Origin: Okapia johnstoni
Taxonomy: Eukaryota; Chordata; Mammalia; Artiodactyla; Giraffidae
Reading direction: 5' to 3'
DNA: 64,000 nucleotides
Assembly (NCBI GenBank): GCA_024291935.2
Contig: JAGTYA010000026.1
Coordinates: forward strand, 9,776,001 to 9,840,000
Made by a program: the position numbers and the translations under genes. This document shows, piece after piece, positions 30,561 to 42,592 of this stretch (its first letter is position 1; every line of letters starts with the position of its first letter). The notes below the pieces were generated by a model that worked only from the letters and a program-made list of their open reading frames with translations, was not told where the DNA came from and did no database searches.

Positions 30561-31385
30561 AAGTAGGTTGACTTTTTGAGTGTACAAAGATAGATTATTC
30601 AGAACTTTCCTCATTGGAATGAAATGCTATTAAGTCTCATTAAATACCATTATCTCATATTAAATCTCTGATGAAATCCATGAGAGCAATTGTTCTCTGG
30701 ACTTTTGGATTTCACAAAATTGTAAATTAACAAAAATGTACATTGCATTGATTTTACTGAGCAAATATGCATGTCTTTTAAAAAAATCTATCACTTATTA
30801 TGATCCTGCTATTATAAAAGACATTTTAACTCAAAAAATAAAAGAGTACGCAAGCTCAGAATCCATCACAGCTAGATAAATTCCTTTTTGAAAAACACTT
30901 GCCTTGTTCTTATTTTTCTCATTTTGCCCAAATCAGTAGAATCCTTGTCACCCGCCAAACCCAGCCTACACATCAGCCTTGGAAACCACTGCCTTAAGGA
31001 ACTAGCCAATGTGACCGAAGTTCCTCTAGAAAAGAACTCTTCTGCCTCTGTCTGGCTCCCCTCAAGAGATGCTAGAGGTTGAACACAGTTCCGGGCTGCT
31101 AGAGAAAATGGTGAGAGTGGGAAAGTAGGTTGTCAAAGCTGAAGTTGCAAAGAATTTCCTAGGAGATTTGTAACTTGGATTTCTAGATGATAAAACATTC
31201 TGGAAGCTTAGGAGTCAAATGGGGGTGGGAAAGAGAAAAATTTTCCTTCTGTGAATGTTAACCTGCTGGACCAGTAAGAGGTAGGTTAAATCCTACAGGA
31301 TGGTGTAGGCAGCTGCTGTGTGGGCTCATGAGTCAGTGTGCTCAGAATCAGCAAATGCAGAGGGTGCAGTTAAGGGAGAGGCAAT
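30560..31385. other. Intergenic, no gene recognised
   Basis: AT-rich, with no recognisable frame or repeat family apart from possible old L1 traces at the left. Confidence 0.4.
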
Positions 31386-31387
31386 CA

Positions 31388-31655
31388 TAAACCCTGAGTA
31401 TTCATTGGAAGAACTGATACTGAAACTGAAGCTCCAGTACCTTGGCCACCTGATGCAAAGAGCTGATTCATTGGAAAAGACTCTGATGCTGGGAAAGATT
31501 GAGGGCAGGAGGAGAAGGGGGCGACAGAGGATAAGATGGTTGGATGGCATCACTGACTCAATGGACATGAGTTTGAGCAAACTCTGGGAGATAGAAGCCT
31601 GGTGTATTCCAGTCCACAGGGCAGCAAAAAGTTGGACATGACTGAGTGAAAAACA
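31388..31655 (+). repeat. BovB 3' fragment
   Basis: AACCCTGAGTATTCATTGGAAG, CTGATGCTGGGAAAGATTGA, GGTTGGATGGCATCACTGAC, TTGGACATGACTGAGTG: about 270 bp of BovB 3' end, plus orientation. Confidence 0.9.
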
Positions 31656-31849
31656 ACAAAAATCATCCCAGGAGAAACCGAGACCCTGGAATTCCTGTTT
31701 TTATTTACTCAGTGGCTCTTTGGCAAAGGGAGTAATCCCTGTGCACAGTTTTAAAGGACATTGTATGACTATTAGCAATAGTCACTCAGATAATGCTGGC
31801 TTTTCTTTTCTTCTCTTTAAACAAGATTCCAGCTTTTTTTGGTTTTGTT

Positions 31850-32068
31850 TTACTGTACTACATGGTATGTGGGATCTTAGTTCCTTCACCAGGGATGGGA
31901 CCTATGACCCCTGCACTGGGGGCATGCAGTCTTAACCACCAGACCACCAGGGAAGTCCCTCCAGCTTTTTCTCTTTTTAAAATATTTATTCATTTATTTA
32001 TTTAGCTGCACCTAGTCTTAGTTGTGGCATGTGGGGTCTTTTTAGCCACTAGACTCCCAAGGAAGTCC
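31850..32068 (-). repeat. Two consecutive reverse CHR-type SINE pieces
   Basis: 31,850-31,958 (GTATGTGGGATCTTAGTTCC to CAGACCACCAGGGAAGTCC) is flanked by CCAGCTTTTT on both sides, a target duplication; a second, shorter copy follows at 31,978-32,068 (TTTAGCTGCACCTAGTCTTAG). Confidence 0.85.
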
Positions 32069-32594
32069 CAAGATTCCAGTTTTAACAAGCAACATGCTCC
32101 TGACAGCAATTGGCACTCTTCACTTTATCTGTTTCTTATATTATATTTGAAAAAAAGACATACTTAAAAAAATAAAAAAACAAACTTCATCCTCTTGCGA
32201 GATTTACTGGGTATATACAAGTCAGAGTATGATTCCCAACACCTTTCGGTCATAAGACTGTACCTATAGTCTGTTTTATCAATAATGACCCATTTTGCTC
32301 TCCCTTGTAAACGCTGCTTCTTTTCTTCAAAGAGCCAAATAAAAGTGAATCTAGGACTCTTCCCAGAGAGTAGGGGCATTCAGGGCACTCCCTAGGCACT
32401 GTGTGTGCTCTTGAATAAAGTAGGAGTCCAGGGAATTTCTACCTAGAGGGAACAGGAAACCATGAACACCTGAATGGAAAGGGATTTGTGCCATGACGTC
32501 TCTCCAAAACTTGAAGTTATGCCTGAAAAATCTCATTTCTTCAGAAAAGCTGAACCAGGGGGAGATGGTGAAATAAGAAAAAAAAAATTTTGGA

Positions 32595-32770
32595 ACTTTT
32601 TTTGGTGATTCCATGGTTAAGCATCCACACTGCAAAGCAGGGGATGTGGGTTCTATCCCTGGTCAGGAAGCTTAAGATCTCACGTGCTGCAGAGCCACTA
32701 AGCCTGCACAAGGAAAGATCCCAACTAAGACCTGAAGCAGCCAAATAAATGAATTAAAAAAACAAAGAAA
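32595..32770 (+). repeat. CHR-type SINE, diverged
   Basis: GATTCCATGGTTAAGCATCC, GGGTTCTATCCCTGGTCAGG, CAGAGCCACTAAGCCTGC, AGCAGCCAAATAAATG with an A-rich tail. Confidence 0.75.
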
Positions 32771-33239
32771 AAACTTTAAGGATTACAAAGTTTCTGCTAT
32801 ACTAAGAAGCTCTGGTGGGTCAGTACATATTTTCCCAAAGATAAGTACATATTACTCACAAAACTTTTTTCACCAGGTAGGCTGTTAGGAATGTTCTAGA
32901 ATCTTTCAGGAGAATGGTATAGTCATTTTACTGTTCCTGCAACCCAAATTTTTGTCACCTTGAGAGCTGTGATTTTTTTTTCCCACCCACATATGAACTG
33001 GGGAGTGAGAGCTGTGATGTTTGACCACCAGATTTTTACATAATTAAAATACATTTTTAAAGATAAACTGTAAAGTAAAAGAAAATATTTACAAATAGGG
33101 CGTCTTCATTATAGGAACTTTGAGACAAACAGAAATAGAAATCGATCACTGATATCTCACTACCTGGTCACACTGTGGCTATATTTCTTCTTATGACTCC
33201 TGGGTATTTTTTTTAGGCACAACTGTAATCATGGCATCC

Positions 33240-33682
33240 TTCAGTTCAGTTCAGTCGCTCAGTTGTGTCCGACTCTTTGCGACCCCATGGACGGCAGCAC
33301 ACCAGGCCTCCCTGTCCATCACCAACTCCCGGAGCTTGCTCAAACTCATGTCCATCGAGTCAGTGATGCCATCCAACCATCTCATCCTCTGTCGTCCTCT
33401 TCTCCCGCCTTCAATCTTTCCCAGCATCAGGGTCTTTTCCAATGAGTCAGCTCTTCGCATCAGGTGGCCAAAGGATTGGAGTTCCAGCTTCAGCATCAGT
33501 CCTTCCAATGAATATTCAGGACTGATCTCCTTTAGGATGGACTAGTTGAATCTCCTTGCAGTCCAAGGGACTCTCAAGAGTCTTCTCCAACACCACAGTT
33601 CAAAAGCATCAATTCTTCAGTGCTCAGTTTTCTTTACAGTCCAACTCTCACATCCATACACGACTCCTGGAAAAACCATTCC
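33240..33682 (-). repeat. BovB 3' fragment, reverse
   Basis: TTCAGTTCAGTTCAGTCGCTC at the left, then CCATGGACGGCAGCACACCA, CTGTCGTCCTCTTCTCCCGC, CTCACATCCATACACGACTC. About 440 bp, 5' truncated. Confidence 0.93.
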
Positions 33683-34224
33683 TAACTCCCTCATATTCTT
33701 TCGTCACTTGCGTGTGTGTGTATTTTACCACGTCACCACTTCACGAGCCTCATTTTTCCTGCCTATGAAATTGCTTCCTGTGAGTGGCGCATGTCAGTCA
33801 ATATTTCCTTGTTGAGCTTGGGGACAATACAGGTTTTGTGGTTGTTGTTGTTACTCACTGGAAACTCCTGAAAGGATTCATTCTGCCAGGCCCCTGCCTA
33901 TGTTAGTCACTGTTGTGCTCAAAATCTTCACTAATTGAATTAAAATAAAAGCTTGTATTTAATACTTGTTTCTTTGATTATCAGTGAAGTTGAACACTTT
34001 TCCGTATTCTTTTGTTTGCCTCTTCTGTTTTGGGGACATCCTGGTTAAATCCTTCAGGCAGAACCAAGTAGAAGGATGTTTCCCATCGATAACCATTTAG
34101 AGATTAGAAGTATGTGTTCAAAGGGGCAGCATTCCATAGAGTGTGGGAGTGAGAGGGCTAAACTTTGTAGTAGTAATTATCAAATATTCTATTTTAAATT
34201 AGATATAGGTTAGCTAGGTTAACA

Positions 34225-34372
34225 ATTACAAAATAGGTTAGATAGCATCACCAACTCAGTGGTCATGAATTTTTGCAAATTCTGTGAAATAGTGGAGAAC
34301 AGAGGAGCCTGGCATGCTGCAGTTACCTGGGGTCACAAAGAGTCGGACATGACTTAGAGACTGAACAACTAG
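34225..34372 (+). repeat. BovB 3' terminal fragment
   Basis: TAGATAGCATCACCAACTCAG, GGAGCCTGGCATGCTGCAGT, GAGTCGGACATGACTTAGAG. Diverged. Confidence 0.75.
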
Positions 34373-34379
34373 GACAATA

Positions 34380-35040
34380 AAAAGATGAAATGTTATTTTA
34401 AAACGAAAGACTAGTAAGTCAAACAGAGAAAGACAAATATCATTTGATAACAATTATATGTGGAATCTAAAAAAAATGATACAAATGGGGACTTCCTTGG
34501 TGGTCCAGTGGTTAAGAATTCTCCTGCCAATGAAGGGGACATGGGTTCGATCCCTGGTCCAGGAGGACCCCACGTGCCTCAGAGCAACTGGGCCCATGTG
34601 CCACAATTACTGAGCCCACACTCTAGATCCTGAAGCGCTGCAACCAGAGAAAGCCTGCACACAGCAACGGAGACCCAGCATGGCCAAAAATAAAAAGATA
34701 CAAATGAACTTATTTACAAAACAGAAATAGATGCACAGACATAGAAAACAAACTTATGGTTACCAAAGGGGAAAGGTAGGGGGAAGGATATATTAGGAAT
34801 TAACATACATGCTACTAGGTGTAAAATAGATGATCAACAAGGACCTGCTGTATAGTGCAGGGAATATGCTGTATCTACTCAATATGCTGTAATAATCTAA
34901 GTGGGAAAAGAATCTGAAAAAGAATGGATGAATGTTTATGTATAACTGAATCACTTTGCTGTGCACCTGAAACTAACACAACATTGTAAATCAACTGTAG
35001 TCCAATATAAAATAAAAATTAAATTAAAAAATAAAATGAA
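34380..35040 (+). repeat. L1 3' end interrupted by a CHR-type SINE
   Basis: L1 blocks 34,380-34,487 and 34,697-35,040 (TTACAAAACAGAAATAGATG, TTATGGTTACCAAAGGGGAA, CACCTGAAACTAACACAACA, ending in AATAAA-rich sequence). The SINE at 34488-34696 is flanked by GATACAAATG at 34478-34487 and 34697-34706, a 10-bp target duplication. Confidence 0.9.
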
Positions 35041-35484
35041 ACACTGAAACACCTCCCCCTCTTTATTCTCAGAGTAGTTTTAATTCGGTTCAGCACATGT
35101 GCTTTACGTTTAACGCGTCTCCATGTGAACTGCACTGGTTAGCTTTTGTCTGCTTCCTCCCATGGTCAGTGAAGACTAGAAAGTAGTGACATGCAATGCT
35201 GTTAACTGAGGGCTTCTCAGAATAAAAGATTCACATATTCAAATGCTCCAAAGTATATGCTCCAAAGTATATACTCCAAATATAACCCTAGGTCCTTTTC
35301 TACTGCTGTTGAGATCTCCTTCCTCTGGTTTGAAGGCTTTCTGATTGGCTTTACCCTCAGATTTCTGACCTTACACTTTTGTCACACTGTGCCCTTTCTT
35401 AGCAACTTTTCAGCTTATCAGCACCATAAATTCTTTCTCAGATAATATATATTTGCTTTATATTACTAACTAACATCTACTGAT

Positions 35485-35885
35485 ACTGCCTGTACCAGGC
35501 ATGGGGCTTAGTACTTTTCAGGCATTACTCAATCCTTACAACACCCTGTATGGTAGTTACTAGCATCATCTTCATTTTACAAATGTGGGCAGAGTCTCAA
35601 AGAGATGAGCCAGCTAGCTCTGGACCCAGAGGAGGTGCTTGGGGAGCGGCCAGGATTTGAACTCAGGTCCTGATTCTAGAAAGTGTTAGTCACTCAGTTC
35701 AGTCTGACTCTTTGCGATCCCATGGATTATAGTCTGTCATGTTCCTCTGTCCAGGCAGGAATTCTGCAGTGGGTAGCCATTTCCTTCTCCAGGGGATCTT
35801 CTCGACCCAGGGATCTAACCTGGGTGTCCCACTTTGCAGGAGGATTCTTACCATCTGAGTCACAAGGGATGCCTGATTCTAGGGC
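35485..35885. repeat. MIR interrupted by a reverse Bov-tA
   Basis: MIR: ACCAGGCATGGGGCTTAGTA, CATCTTCATTTTACAAATGTG, GGATTTGAACTCAGGTCC. The Bov-tA (about 35,683-35,870: GTCACTCAGTTCAGTCTGAC, GGGATCTTCTCGACCCAGGG) is flanked by CCTGATTCTA on both sides. Confidence 0.85.
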
Positions 35886-36014
35886 CCCTACAAAATGTCA
35901 CCTCAAACCTGCAGTTTAACCTCAAAGGTCCTGGAAATGTACTGCACTATGAAATCTCATGCAATATGGCCGAATATTTGTATAGAGTAGATGCTCATTA
36001 AAATCCTTGCTGAG

Positions 36015-36142
36015 AGGCCACACTCACCCTCTGGGATGGCCCACACTCTGTCTGTGGAGTGTGTTTCTTTCTGAATAAAGTCCACTTCTTACCTATTTAA
36101 AAAAGAAATCCTAAAAAAAAAAAAAGAAAGAAAGAAAAAAGT
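36015..36142 (+). mobile_element. Short processed retrocopy, 128 bp with poly(A)
   Basis: Perfect 13-bp direct repeats AATCCTTGCTGAG flank it (36002-36014 and 36143-36155). The insert has an AATAAA signal at 36074-36079 and turns into an A-rich tail about 20 nt later, which is the layout of an mRNA 3' end inserted by L1-type machinery. The source transcript is not identified; it faintly recalls an endogenous-retroviral LTR R region. Confidence 0.85.
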
Positions 36143-36159
36143 AATCCTTGCTGAGTGAA

Positions 36160-37560
36160 AAGAGGATCTTCCTGTTTAAAAGATTTAATGTCTCCAAATG
36201 AGGCAGTTTCTCTGCCTCTCTACAAGCTATAAACTCATAGTAGAGAATTCATGGGACCATTCCTTGGGGCTGCAGTGGACTAGAGCATCTGAGTCTTTGG
36301 AATGCCCTGAAAGAGGCTAGAATAGAACTTTTGACCTGAGAAACTACTACGGAAAAACTAAGAAGCTGTGGACAAACTGTAAAGTGGGAATACAGCAAAG
36401 GATTGAACACTTCACATCTCTCCGACTTCCAAATTTTGCCCTGTTTTCCAGATGCAGTTTGGACCAGACACATCTGGATTCTCTCTGTGGGTGACATAGC
36501 CTCTCAAGACATGTTTATACACTTGGCAAAGAAACCACCTTTTCAAGCTTGGACCTTGACATTTCAGTGAGATCTTCCTGACAATGGCCTCCACGGTAAG
36601 GACACTCCCCTTTTCCTAACAAAGTCCAGACTGTAGTGTTGGTAACCTTTTCCCAAATTCAAACAGGACCTCAGCATCCTGGGATCCCCTGGAATCATTT
36701 CATTTATCTCTTTGGGCAAACTGAGCATGCTCAGAGTGTAGTGAAGCTCACCACCATCCTTTGTTCTGGAGAGTCTTATTTTTGCCAAAATTGTCCATCC
36801 TATACAGGTTGCTAACTAACTATGCATTCCCCTTGCCCCTACAGCTGCTGGTGTAAATAATCTGCATCTCCCCATTGGTAAACAATGATAATAAACAAAA
36901 TATTAAAAAGTGAAAAACAAAACTAAACAGGCTCAGTTTAAAGTCTTTGTCAGATTATTTTATTAGACTAATTTCATCTAAAACTCATATTCTAATTTCT
37001 GATTTTATTGACTGCTTTAGTATTACATCTTTTCAGGGTTTCCTAATGTTGGTTTATGGGCCATGTTCAGGGTTTGTATGTTTCTCCTGTCTCTCTCCTT
37101 CCATGCTCAACCCTCTAGGTCTTATGCTTTTGCATTTGCCTTCCTACCATCCTCAAGGCTCTAGCTCAGAACCTCCTCTCTTTATGATGGAGCTGCCTCT
37201 TTGAGTGATGAAGGAGGACACAGATCCAGGCACGAAGCCAGCAGGCAGCCTGGCTCACTCCCTGGGCTGCAAGATGAGTCTCTGGACTTGCAGCCTGTTA
37301 TATACTTTAGCCTAGGCAGGTTTCAGCAGCAATTTAGTTCAGCAGCCCCTAGCCTGGCCTGGTTCAGCCCACAACTTTGGGCAGGGGTCCAACTCCATCC
37401 TCCATCTAATTTGAAACTTTTAGTTCCCATGAGCCCCCAGGAATGAATCTGGGGCTTTCACTGAATGTCTGAGCCTGGAGCTCTGCAGCCCACTCACCAT
37501 AGTGCATTTTCATCCTGCTTCTCATCTGTGGTTCTGAGCACACCCCACTCCCACCCCCTG
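36160..37560. other. Unique intergenic DNA
   Basis: No repeat family recognised with confidence and no coding frame with a domain (longest is 85 codons at 36,947). An AT-rich patch lies at 36,880-36,980. Confidence 0.4.
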
Positions 37561-37567
37561 CCACGCA

Positions 37568-37980
37568 GAATAATGGCCCATAGAGATGTCTACGTTCTAA
37601 TTCCAGGAACCTGTGAATATGTTATTTTACATGGCAAGAAGGAATTTACAGGTGGGACTGAATTCAGGATCTTGACAATGGAAACAGCAGATGTCACAGA
37701 AAGAAAGAAGTTTGAAGATGCTACACTGCTGGCTTTGAAGAGGAAGGAAAGGCCATGAGCCAAGGAATACAGGCAGCCTGTAGCATTTCCTCTGAGTCAC
37801 CTATCTCCCCCTTTCCCTTCATAAGGACTCTTGTGATCACATCAACTCGTTTGCAGAATCCTAGATGATCTCCCCATGTCAAGATCCTGAACTCAGCCCC
37901 ATCTGTGTGAAACAGATTTCTCCTTGACTCTTCAGAATAAATGCAGGCCTGTTGACACCTTGATTTTGAGCTCAGTGAAA
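37568..37980 (+). repeat. MaLR LTR (MLT1-like)
   Basis: AATGGCCCATAGAGATGTCT, GGAACCTGTGAATATGTTA, TTTACATGGCAAGAAGGAAT, GAGCCAAGGAATACAGGCAG, GACACCTTGATTTTGAGCTC: the common mammalian MaLR-type LTR in sense. Confidence 0.7.
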
Positions 37981-38044
37981 CCTGGTTTTTGGCTTGTTAA
38001 TGGCTGAGTAATATTCTATTGTATGTATTACCACATCTTCTTTT

Positions 38045-38190
38045 TAAAAATTTTTTAAATTTATAGTTCATTTTTTGAATGTGCTGCATGGCTAGCAGGA
38101 TCTTGGTTCCCTGACCAAGGATTGAACCTGGGTCCTCTGCAGTGAAAGCTCCAAGTACTAACCACTGGACCACCAGGGAAGTCCCTCAGT
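38045..38190 (-). repeat. CHR-type SINE, reverse
   Basis: GCTAGCAGGATCTTGGTTCC, AAGGATTGAACCTGGGTCC, CTGGACCACCAGGGAAGTCC. Confidence 0.88.
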
Positions 38191-38534
38191 TTTCAGTGTT
38201 TGTTACAGTTGCCGTAAGAAACTGTCTCTTTATTTGTTTGTTTTGGTTCTGTTTTCTTTTTGAGTATTTAAATCTCCCCTCCTTTTCTGTGTGTGGAGTG
38301 GAAAAAGACGATCAAACATGAATTTGCCCACAAGGTGATGCTTTCTCTAGAAATGAATGGTGACCATTTATTAAAGTGGGAAAAACAGATCAGTAATGAC
38401 AGGAGTGTGTAGAATGTAGAATAGTGTATTTTTAGTACTTTAGGAAGTTGCAAAACTTTTTTCTAAATCACACATATACCATGTATGCATCTATAAACCT
38501 AACACTGTATGGCTTAAATGAGTTGCCAGACTGT
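38190..38534. other. Short unique intergenic stretch
   Basis: Nothing recognised; AT-rich. Confidence 0.4.
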
Positions 38535-38706
38535 TTTCATTTTTTTAAATATTTATTTGTTTGGCAGTGCCAGGTCTTAGTTACATGGGAACTTTCAGCT
38601 GTGGTGTGAAAACTCTTGGTTGTGGCATACAGGATCTTAGTTTACTGGCCAGGAATTGAACCCGAGTCCTCTGCACTGGAAACAAGGGGTGTTAGCAGAG
38701 AAGTCC
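38535..38706 (-). repeat. CHR-type SINE, reverse, diverged
   Basis: TATTTATTTGTTTGGCAGTGCC, GCATACAGGATCTTAGTTTA, AGGAATTGAACCCGAGTCC. Confidence 0.8.
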
Positions 38707-38944
38707 CCAGAGTGTTTTTAAAATAGCTATAACTTGAGAGTGCAGGTACTTACTGTGCATTGAAATCTGAAATATCTTTTTATCCCTGTCATCTATCCCT
38801 CTGAATTAAAGAAATAATTCACCTTCTCTAAGACTTCCCTGTCACCATCTGCCTCTCTCAAAGCCTGTGGGAGTAACAACAATCGTTAAAGGCTTTTGAG
38901 CATTTAGAATTGTTTTCTTGTTATTAGACTGGTGATTATCTATA

Positions 38945-39530
38945 AGAAAACCATTGTACAAGTTATCTATTGCTGCAAAACAAACTACACCAAAGCTTAG
39001 TAACTTAAAAAAAAAAAAGGACAAATATTTATTATCGCACATTGTTTCTGTGGGTCAGGAATTCAAGAGCAGCTTGTCTGGGTAGATCTAGCCCCAAGTC
39101 TCCCACGAGGTGATGGTCATAATGTCAGACATGATGCAGCTGATCTGAAGTTGCTTGGACCCAGAGGATCTGCTCCCACCCCGCTTTACTCACATGGATG
39201 ATGAGTCAGTGCTGACTGTTAGTAGGAAGTCACAGCTTCTCTCAAGGATCTCCCCATAGGGCTGCCTGAGTGTGTTTACCACTCGGCAGCTGACTTTCCA
39301 CAGGGCAAGCAGTTCAAGAGAGAACAGGAAGAAGCTTCAATGCCTTTTATGACCTAGCTCAGAAGTCTCGAGGTATTGTGTCCACAGCATCCAACTGGCT
39401 ACACAAGTCAACCCTACTCAGCATGGAGGGGACCATGCAAGGGCACGAATAACGGGAGACAAGGATCACCAGGGGCTAGCTTAGAGGCTGCCTACCATGA
39501 CCTAGGAGAAGGTTCTATTATTTAGTCTTG
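38945..39530 (-). repeat. MaLR-like LTR, reverse
   Basis: ATCTATTGCTGCAAAACAAAC, AAGCTTAGTAACTTAAAA, GTTTCTGTGGGTCAGGAATT: reverse of a mammalian LTR-type repeat; the exact family is uncertain. A poly(A)-like run interrupts it at 39,007-39,018. Confidence 0.55.
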
Positions 39531-39689
39531 TGCCATAAGCTTTCCTTATCTCATAAAGCCCTAGAGACGCAGAGTGGGGAAGAAATTCCAGGGTCAGTTA
39601 GTCCAAACATCTAGCTCACAGCAATCACTTCTTTTTTTCTTTTTAGCACTTTAAAAAAAATTAGGTTTCCTTTTTTAAAAAAAAAAAAT

Positions 39690-39914
39690 TATTTTCTCCT
39701 TGCAGGCTTTCTCTAGTTGCGGTGCTCGGGTTTCTCATTGTGGTGGTTTCCCATGTGTCAGAGCATTGAGCTTTAGGGCACAAGGGCTTCAGTAGTTGCA
39801 GCACACGGGCTTAGTGCTCTGAGGCTTGTGGAATCTTCCCAAGCCAGGGATCGAACCCATGTCCCCTGCATTGGCAGGCGGATTCTTAACCACTGGACCC
39901 CCAGGGAAGTCCAG
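39690..39914 (-). repeat. CHR-type SINE, reverse
   Basis: GCAGGCTTTCTCTAGTTGCG, GGTTTCTCATTGTGGTGG, GGGATCGAACCCATGTCCCC, TGGACCCCCAGGGAAGTCC. Confidence 0.92.
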
Positions 39915-40157
39915 GAATCACTTCTTTAAAATCATATCACTTAAAAATCTCTACTGATAATTTAAAACTGAGTTGCATAAGCCTTGCCTCATTTGCATGA
40001 GAACCCCCAGATCTCCGAAGAGCAGAAAACCTGCCTTATGCTTCTGAAACTCTTCGAACATTTTGCCTGCTCCTTGGCACAGAGTTAGGGATACATACAT
40101 TTTTGTAAACTTGACAAACTGTCAACAGGCATTTGAAGAGTAACTCACTGGTTAATG

Positions 40158-40385
40158 GGCTTCCCAGGTGGCGCTAGTGATGACGAATCTGCCTGCCAAT
40201 GTGGGAGCCGCAATCTGCCTGCCAATGTAAGAGCCGCAGGATCAATCCTTGGATCAGGAAGATCCCTTGGAGGAGGAAATGGCACCCCACTTCAGTATTC
40301 TTGCCTGGAAAATTCCATGAGCAGAGCAATCTGGTGGGCTATAGCCCCATGGGGCCACAGAGTCAGACACGACTGAGCACATCAT
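40158..40385 (+). repeat. Bov-tA SINE with a duplicated head segment
   Basis: GGGCTTCCCAGGTGGCGCTA begins it; the segment AATCTGCCTGCCAATGT-GGAGCCGC is repeated in tandem (40,185-40,210 and 40,211-40,237); then the standard body to GTCAGACACGACTGAGC. Confidence 0.88.
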
Positions 40386-40726
40386 TGGTTAATATCCAGC
40401 CACCACCTCCTGACCCCTACCTTCTTAATTTGATGTTTCTGTGTGTTTTGAAAGCTTGGGCTTATGCGAGTGACTGACTCTAGAATGTAAGAAGTTAGCT
40501 GTAGGGTGAATCTGTCCACGCTGAGGTTGAATTTAGAGTCCAAATAGGAGCCAAACTGGATATATACAGAACCAGAAATATTGCCAGTGTCCTTGTCCAG
40601 GGATGCTAGTGAGGCACATTGGATAGAAACAATATGTGTAACCGAGAGGCAGGATGTCAGAGATGGTGGAGACGCAGTTGCATCTGCTGTGTGATTTTTA
40701 GGCAAGTCCTCAGATCACTGAGGGCC

Positions 40727-40925
40727 TTCCCTGGTGGCTCAGTGGTAAAGAATCCGTCTCCAATGCAGGAGACACAGGAAACATGGGTTCGATCCCTGGG
40801 TCAGGAAGATCCCCTGGCGAAGGAAATGGCAACCTGGTCCAGTATTCTTGCCTGCAAAACCCTATGGACAGAGGAGCCTGTGGGCTACAGTCCAAAGGGT
40901 TGCAAAGAGCTGGACACAATTAAGC
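40727..40925 (+). repeat. Bov-tA SINE
   Basis: GCCTTCCCTGGTGGCTCAGTG, CATGGGTTCGATCCCTGGGTC, CCAGTATTCTTGCCTGCAAA, GCTGGACACAATTAAGC. Confidence 0.93.
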
Positions 40926-41184
40926 TCGCAGGCAGATCACTGAAGCAACTTAGCACACACGTGCCAGATCACCTAAACTCTCTGGGTGTGGTTTCCTTAT
41001 CCCTTAATTGGGATCATAATGGCCATGCGTTTTCAAAGATGTGAAGCAACTGGGCCTCTCCTACTGGAAGGACCACAGATAGTTATAGTCACTTTATAGA
41101 GCACTGGCAATATCAAGTAGCGCTTACGATGTGATGCCACACCTCAGCAATTCTACCCTTGGTCTGACCTTCTAGCAAAAGTTC

Positions 41185-41345
41185 TCACCCCTGGTTGCAT
41201 GTCAGAACCACTTGAAAGAGTTGCGGTTTTTTTTTTTTTTTTAAATCCTAATGTCTCAGCTCTATCCTCAGGGATTAAGATTTTATCAGTTCTGGGATGA
41301 GGCCCAGAAACTGGTTTTTTCAAAAGCTCCCAAGGCTATTCTAGT
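41185..41345 (+). repeat. MER5A-like hAT element
   Basis: TCACCCCTGGTTGCATGTCA, CAGAACCACTTGAAAGAG, GAGGCCCAGAAACTGGTTTT: resembles MER5A (hAT-Charlie), with a poly(T) run inside. Confidence 0.65.
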
Positions 41346-41845
41346 GTGCGTTCTGCCAGCGAGAAGTTCACAGGGACAAAGAGCTATCCACCTGGTGCAC
41401 CAAATACGTAAAACCACGGGGATTAAGCATCTAATGTGAAAAGCCAATCTTTAAAATTCTTTTAAAAAGATAGAAAACTAACACATGACCTTGGGATCTG
41501 GAAGGATTTCAGAAGATTCAAAATGCATTCACCAGAACAGATAAGACGGATATATTTGTCTTTGATGTGTAAAAATCATGTATTTAAAAAGACACCATAA
41601 ACAAAGAGAACAGAGAAGCTACCAGGTGAAAGAAGGAATCAGAGAATCAGATAAGCAAGGGATCTGTGTTCATAACATAAAAAGAATTCAAATGTATCAG
41701 TAAGAAAAAGATGAAAAAAAAAAGATGAATTATCTAATTGCCATTACTTTATTGTAAGGAGAATAGACAAGTAAAATGCCAGAGTTATACAAAGAACTTT
41801 TCAGCAGGAAAATAATGAATCAACTATGGATTAATATATGTACTC
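41345..41845. other. Intergenic, no gene recognised
   Basis: A-rich; possibly L1-derived at 41,450-41,800 but not assignable. Confidence 0.35.
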
Positions 41846-41848
41846 AGA

Positions 41849-42184
41849 GACTTCCCTGGTGGTTTAGTGGTTAAGACTCCAAGCTTTCAAGGGGCATCAG
41901 TTTAATCCCTGGTCAGGAAAGTAATATCCTGCAGGTTGCATGATGCAGCCAAAAGAAAAACTCGAACAAAAATATGGTGGTGGTGATTTAAGTCGTGTCC
42001 TACTCTTGCGACCCCATGGACTACTGTAGCCCGCCAGGCTCCTCTGTCCACGGAATTCTCCAGGCAAGAATACTGGAGTGGGTTGCCATTTCCTTCTCCA
42101 AGCGATCTTCCCAACCCAGGAATCGAACCCAGGTCTCCTGCATTGCAAGCAGATGATTAACTGACTGAGTTATGAGGGAAGCCC
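41849..42184. repeat. CHR-type fragment (+) followed by reverse Bov-tA
   Basis: CHR head at 41,849-41,975 (GACTTCCCTGGTGGTTTAGTGG, TTTAATCCCTGGTCAGG); reverse Bov-tA at 41,978-42,184 (GCCCGCCAGGCTCCTCTGTC, AATCGAACCCAGGTCTCCTG). Confidence 0.88.
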
Positions 42185-42592
42185 TATAAACAACAACAAC
42201 AAAAAAATATATATATATATTTACATATTTCATACATGTGTATTAACCAAGGCGCTGGACATGTCGTCCTGCTACATGGAGTGGCCTGTCAGGCCTAGTC
42301 AGGGTCTGACAAAATGTGGTCCACTGGAGAAAGGAATGGCAAACCACTGCAGTATTCTTGCCTGGAGAACCCCATGAATGCAATGAAAAGGCAGATGAGC
42401 CCCCCAGATTGGTAGGTGTCCAATACGCCGGGGGAAGAGTGGAGAAACAGCTCCAGAAAGAATGAAGAGGCTGGGTTAAAGCAGAAATGTCACTCAGTTG
42501 TGGATATGTCTGGTGGTGAAAGTAAAGTCCGATGCTGTAAAGAACAATATTGCATAGGAATCTGAAAGCTTAGGTCCACGAGCCAAGGTAAA

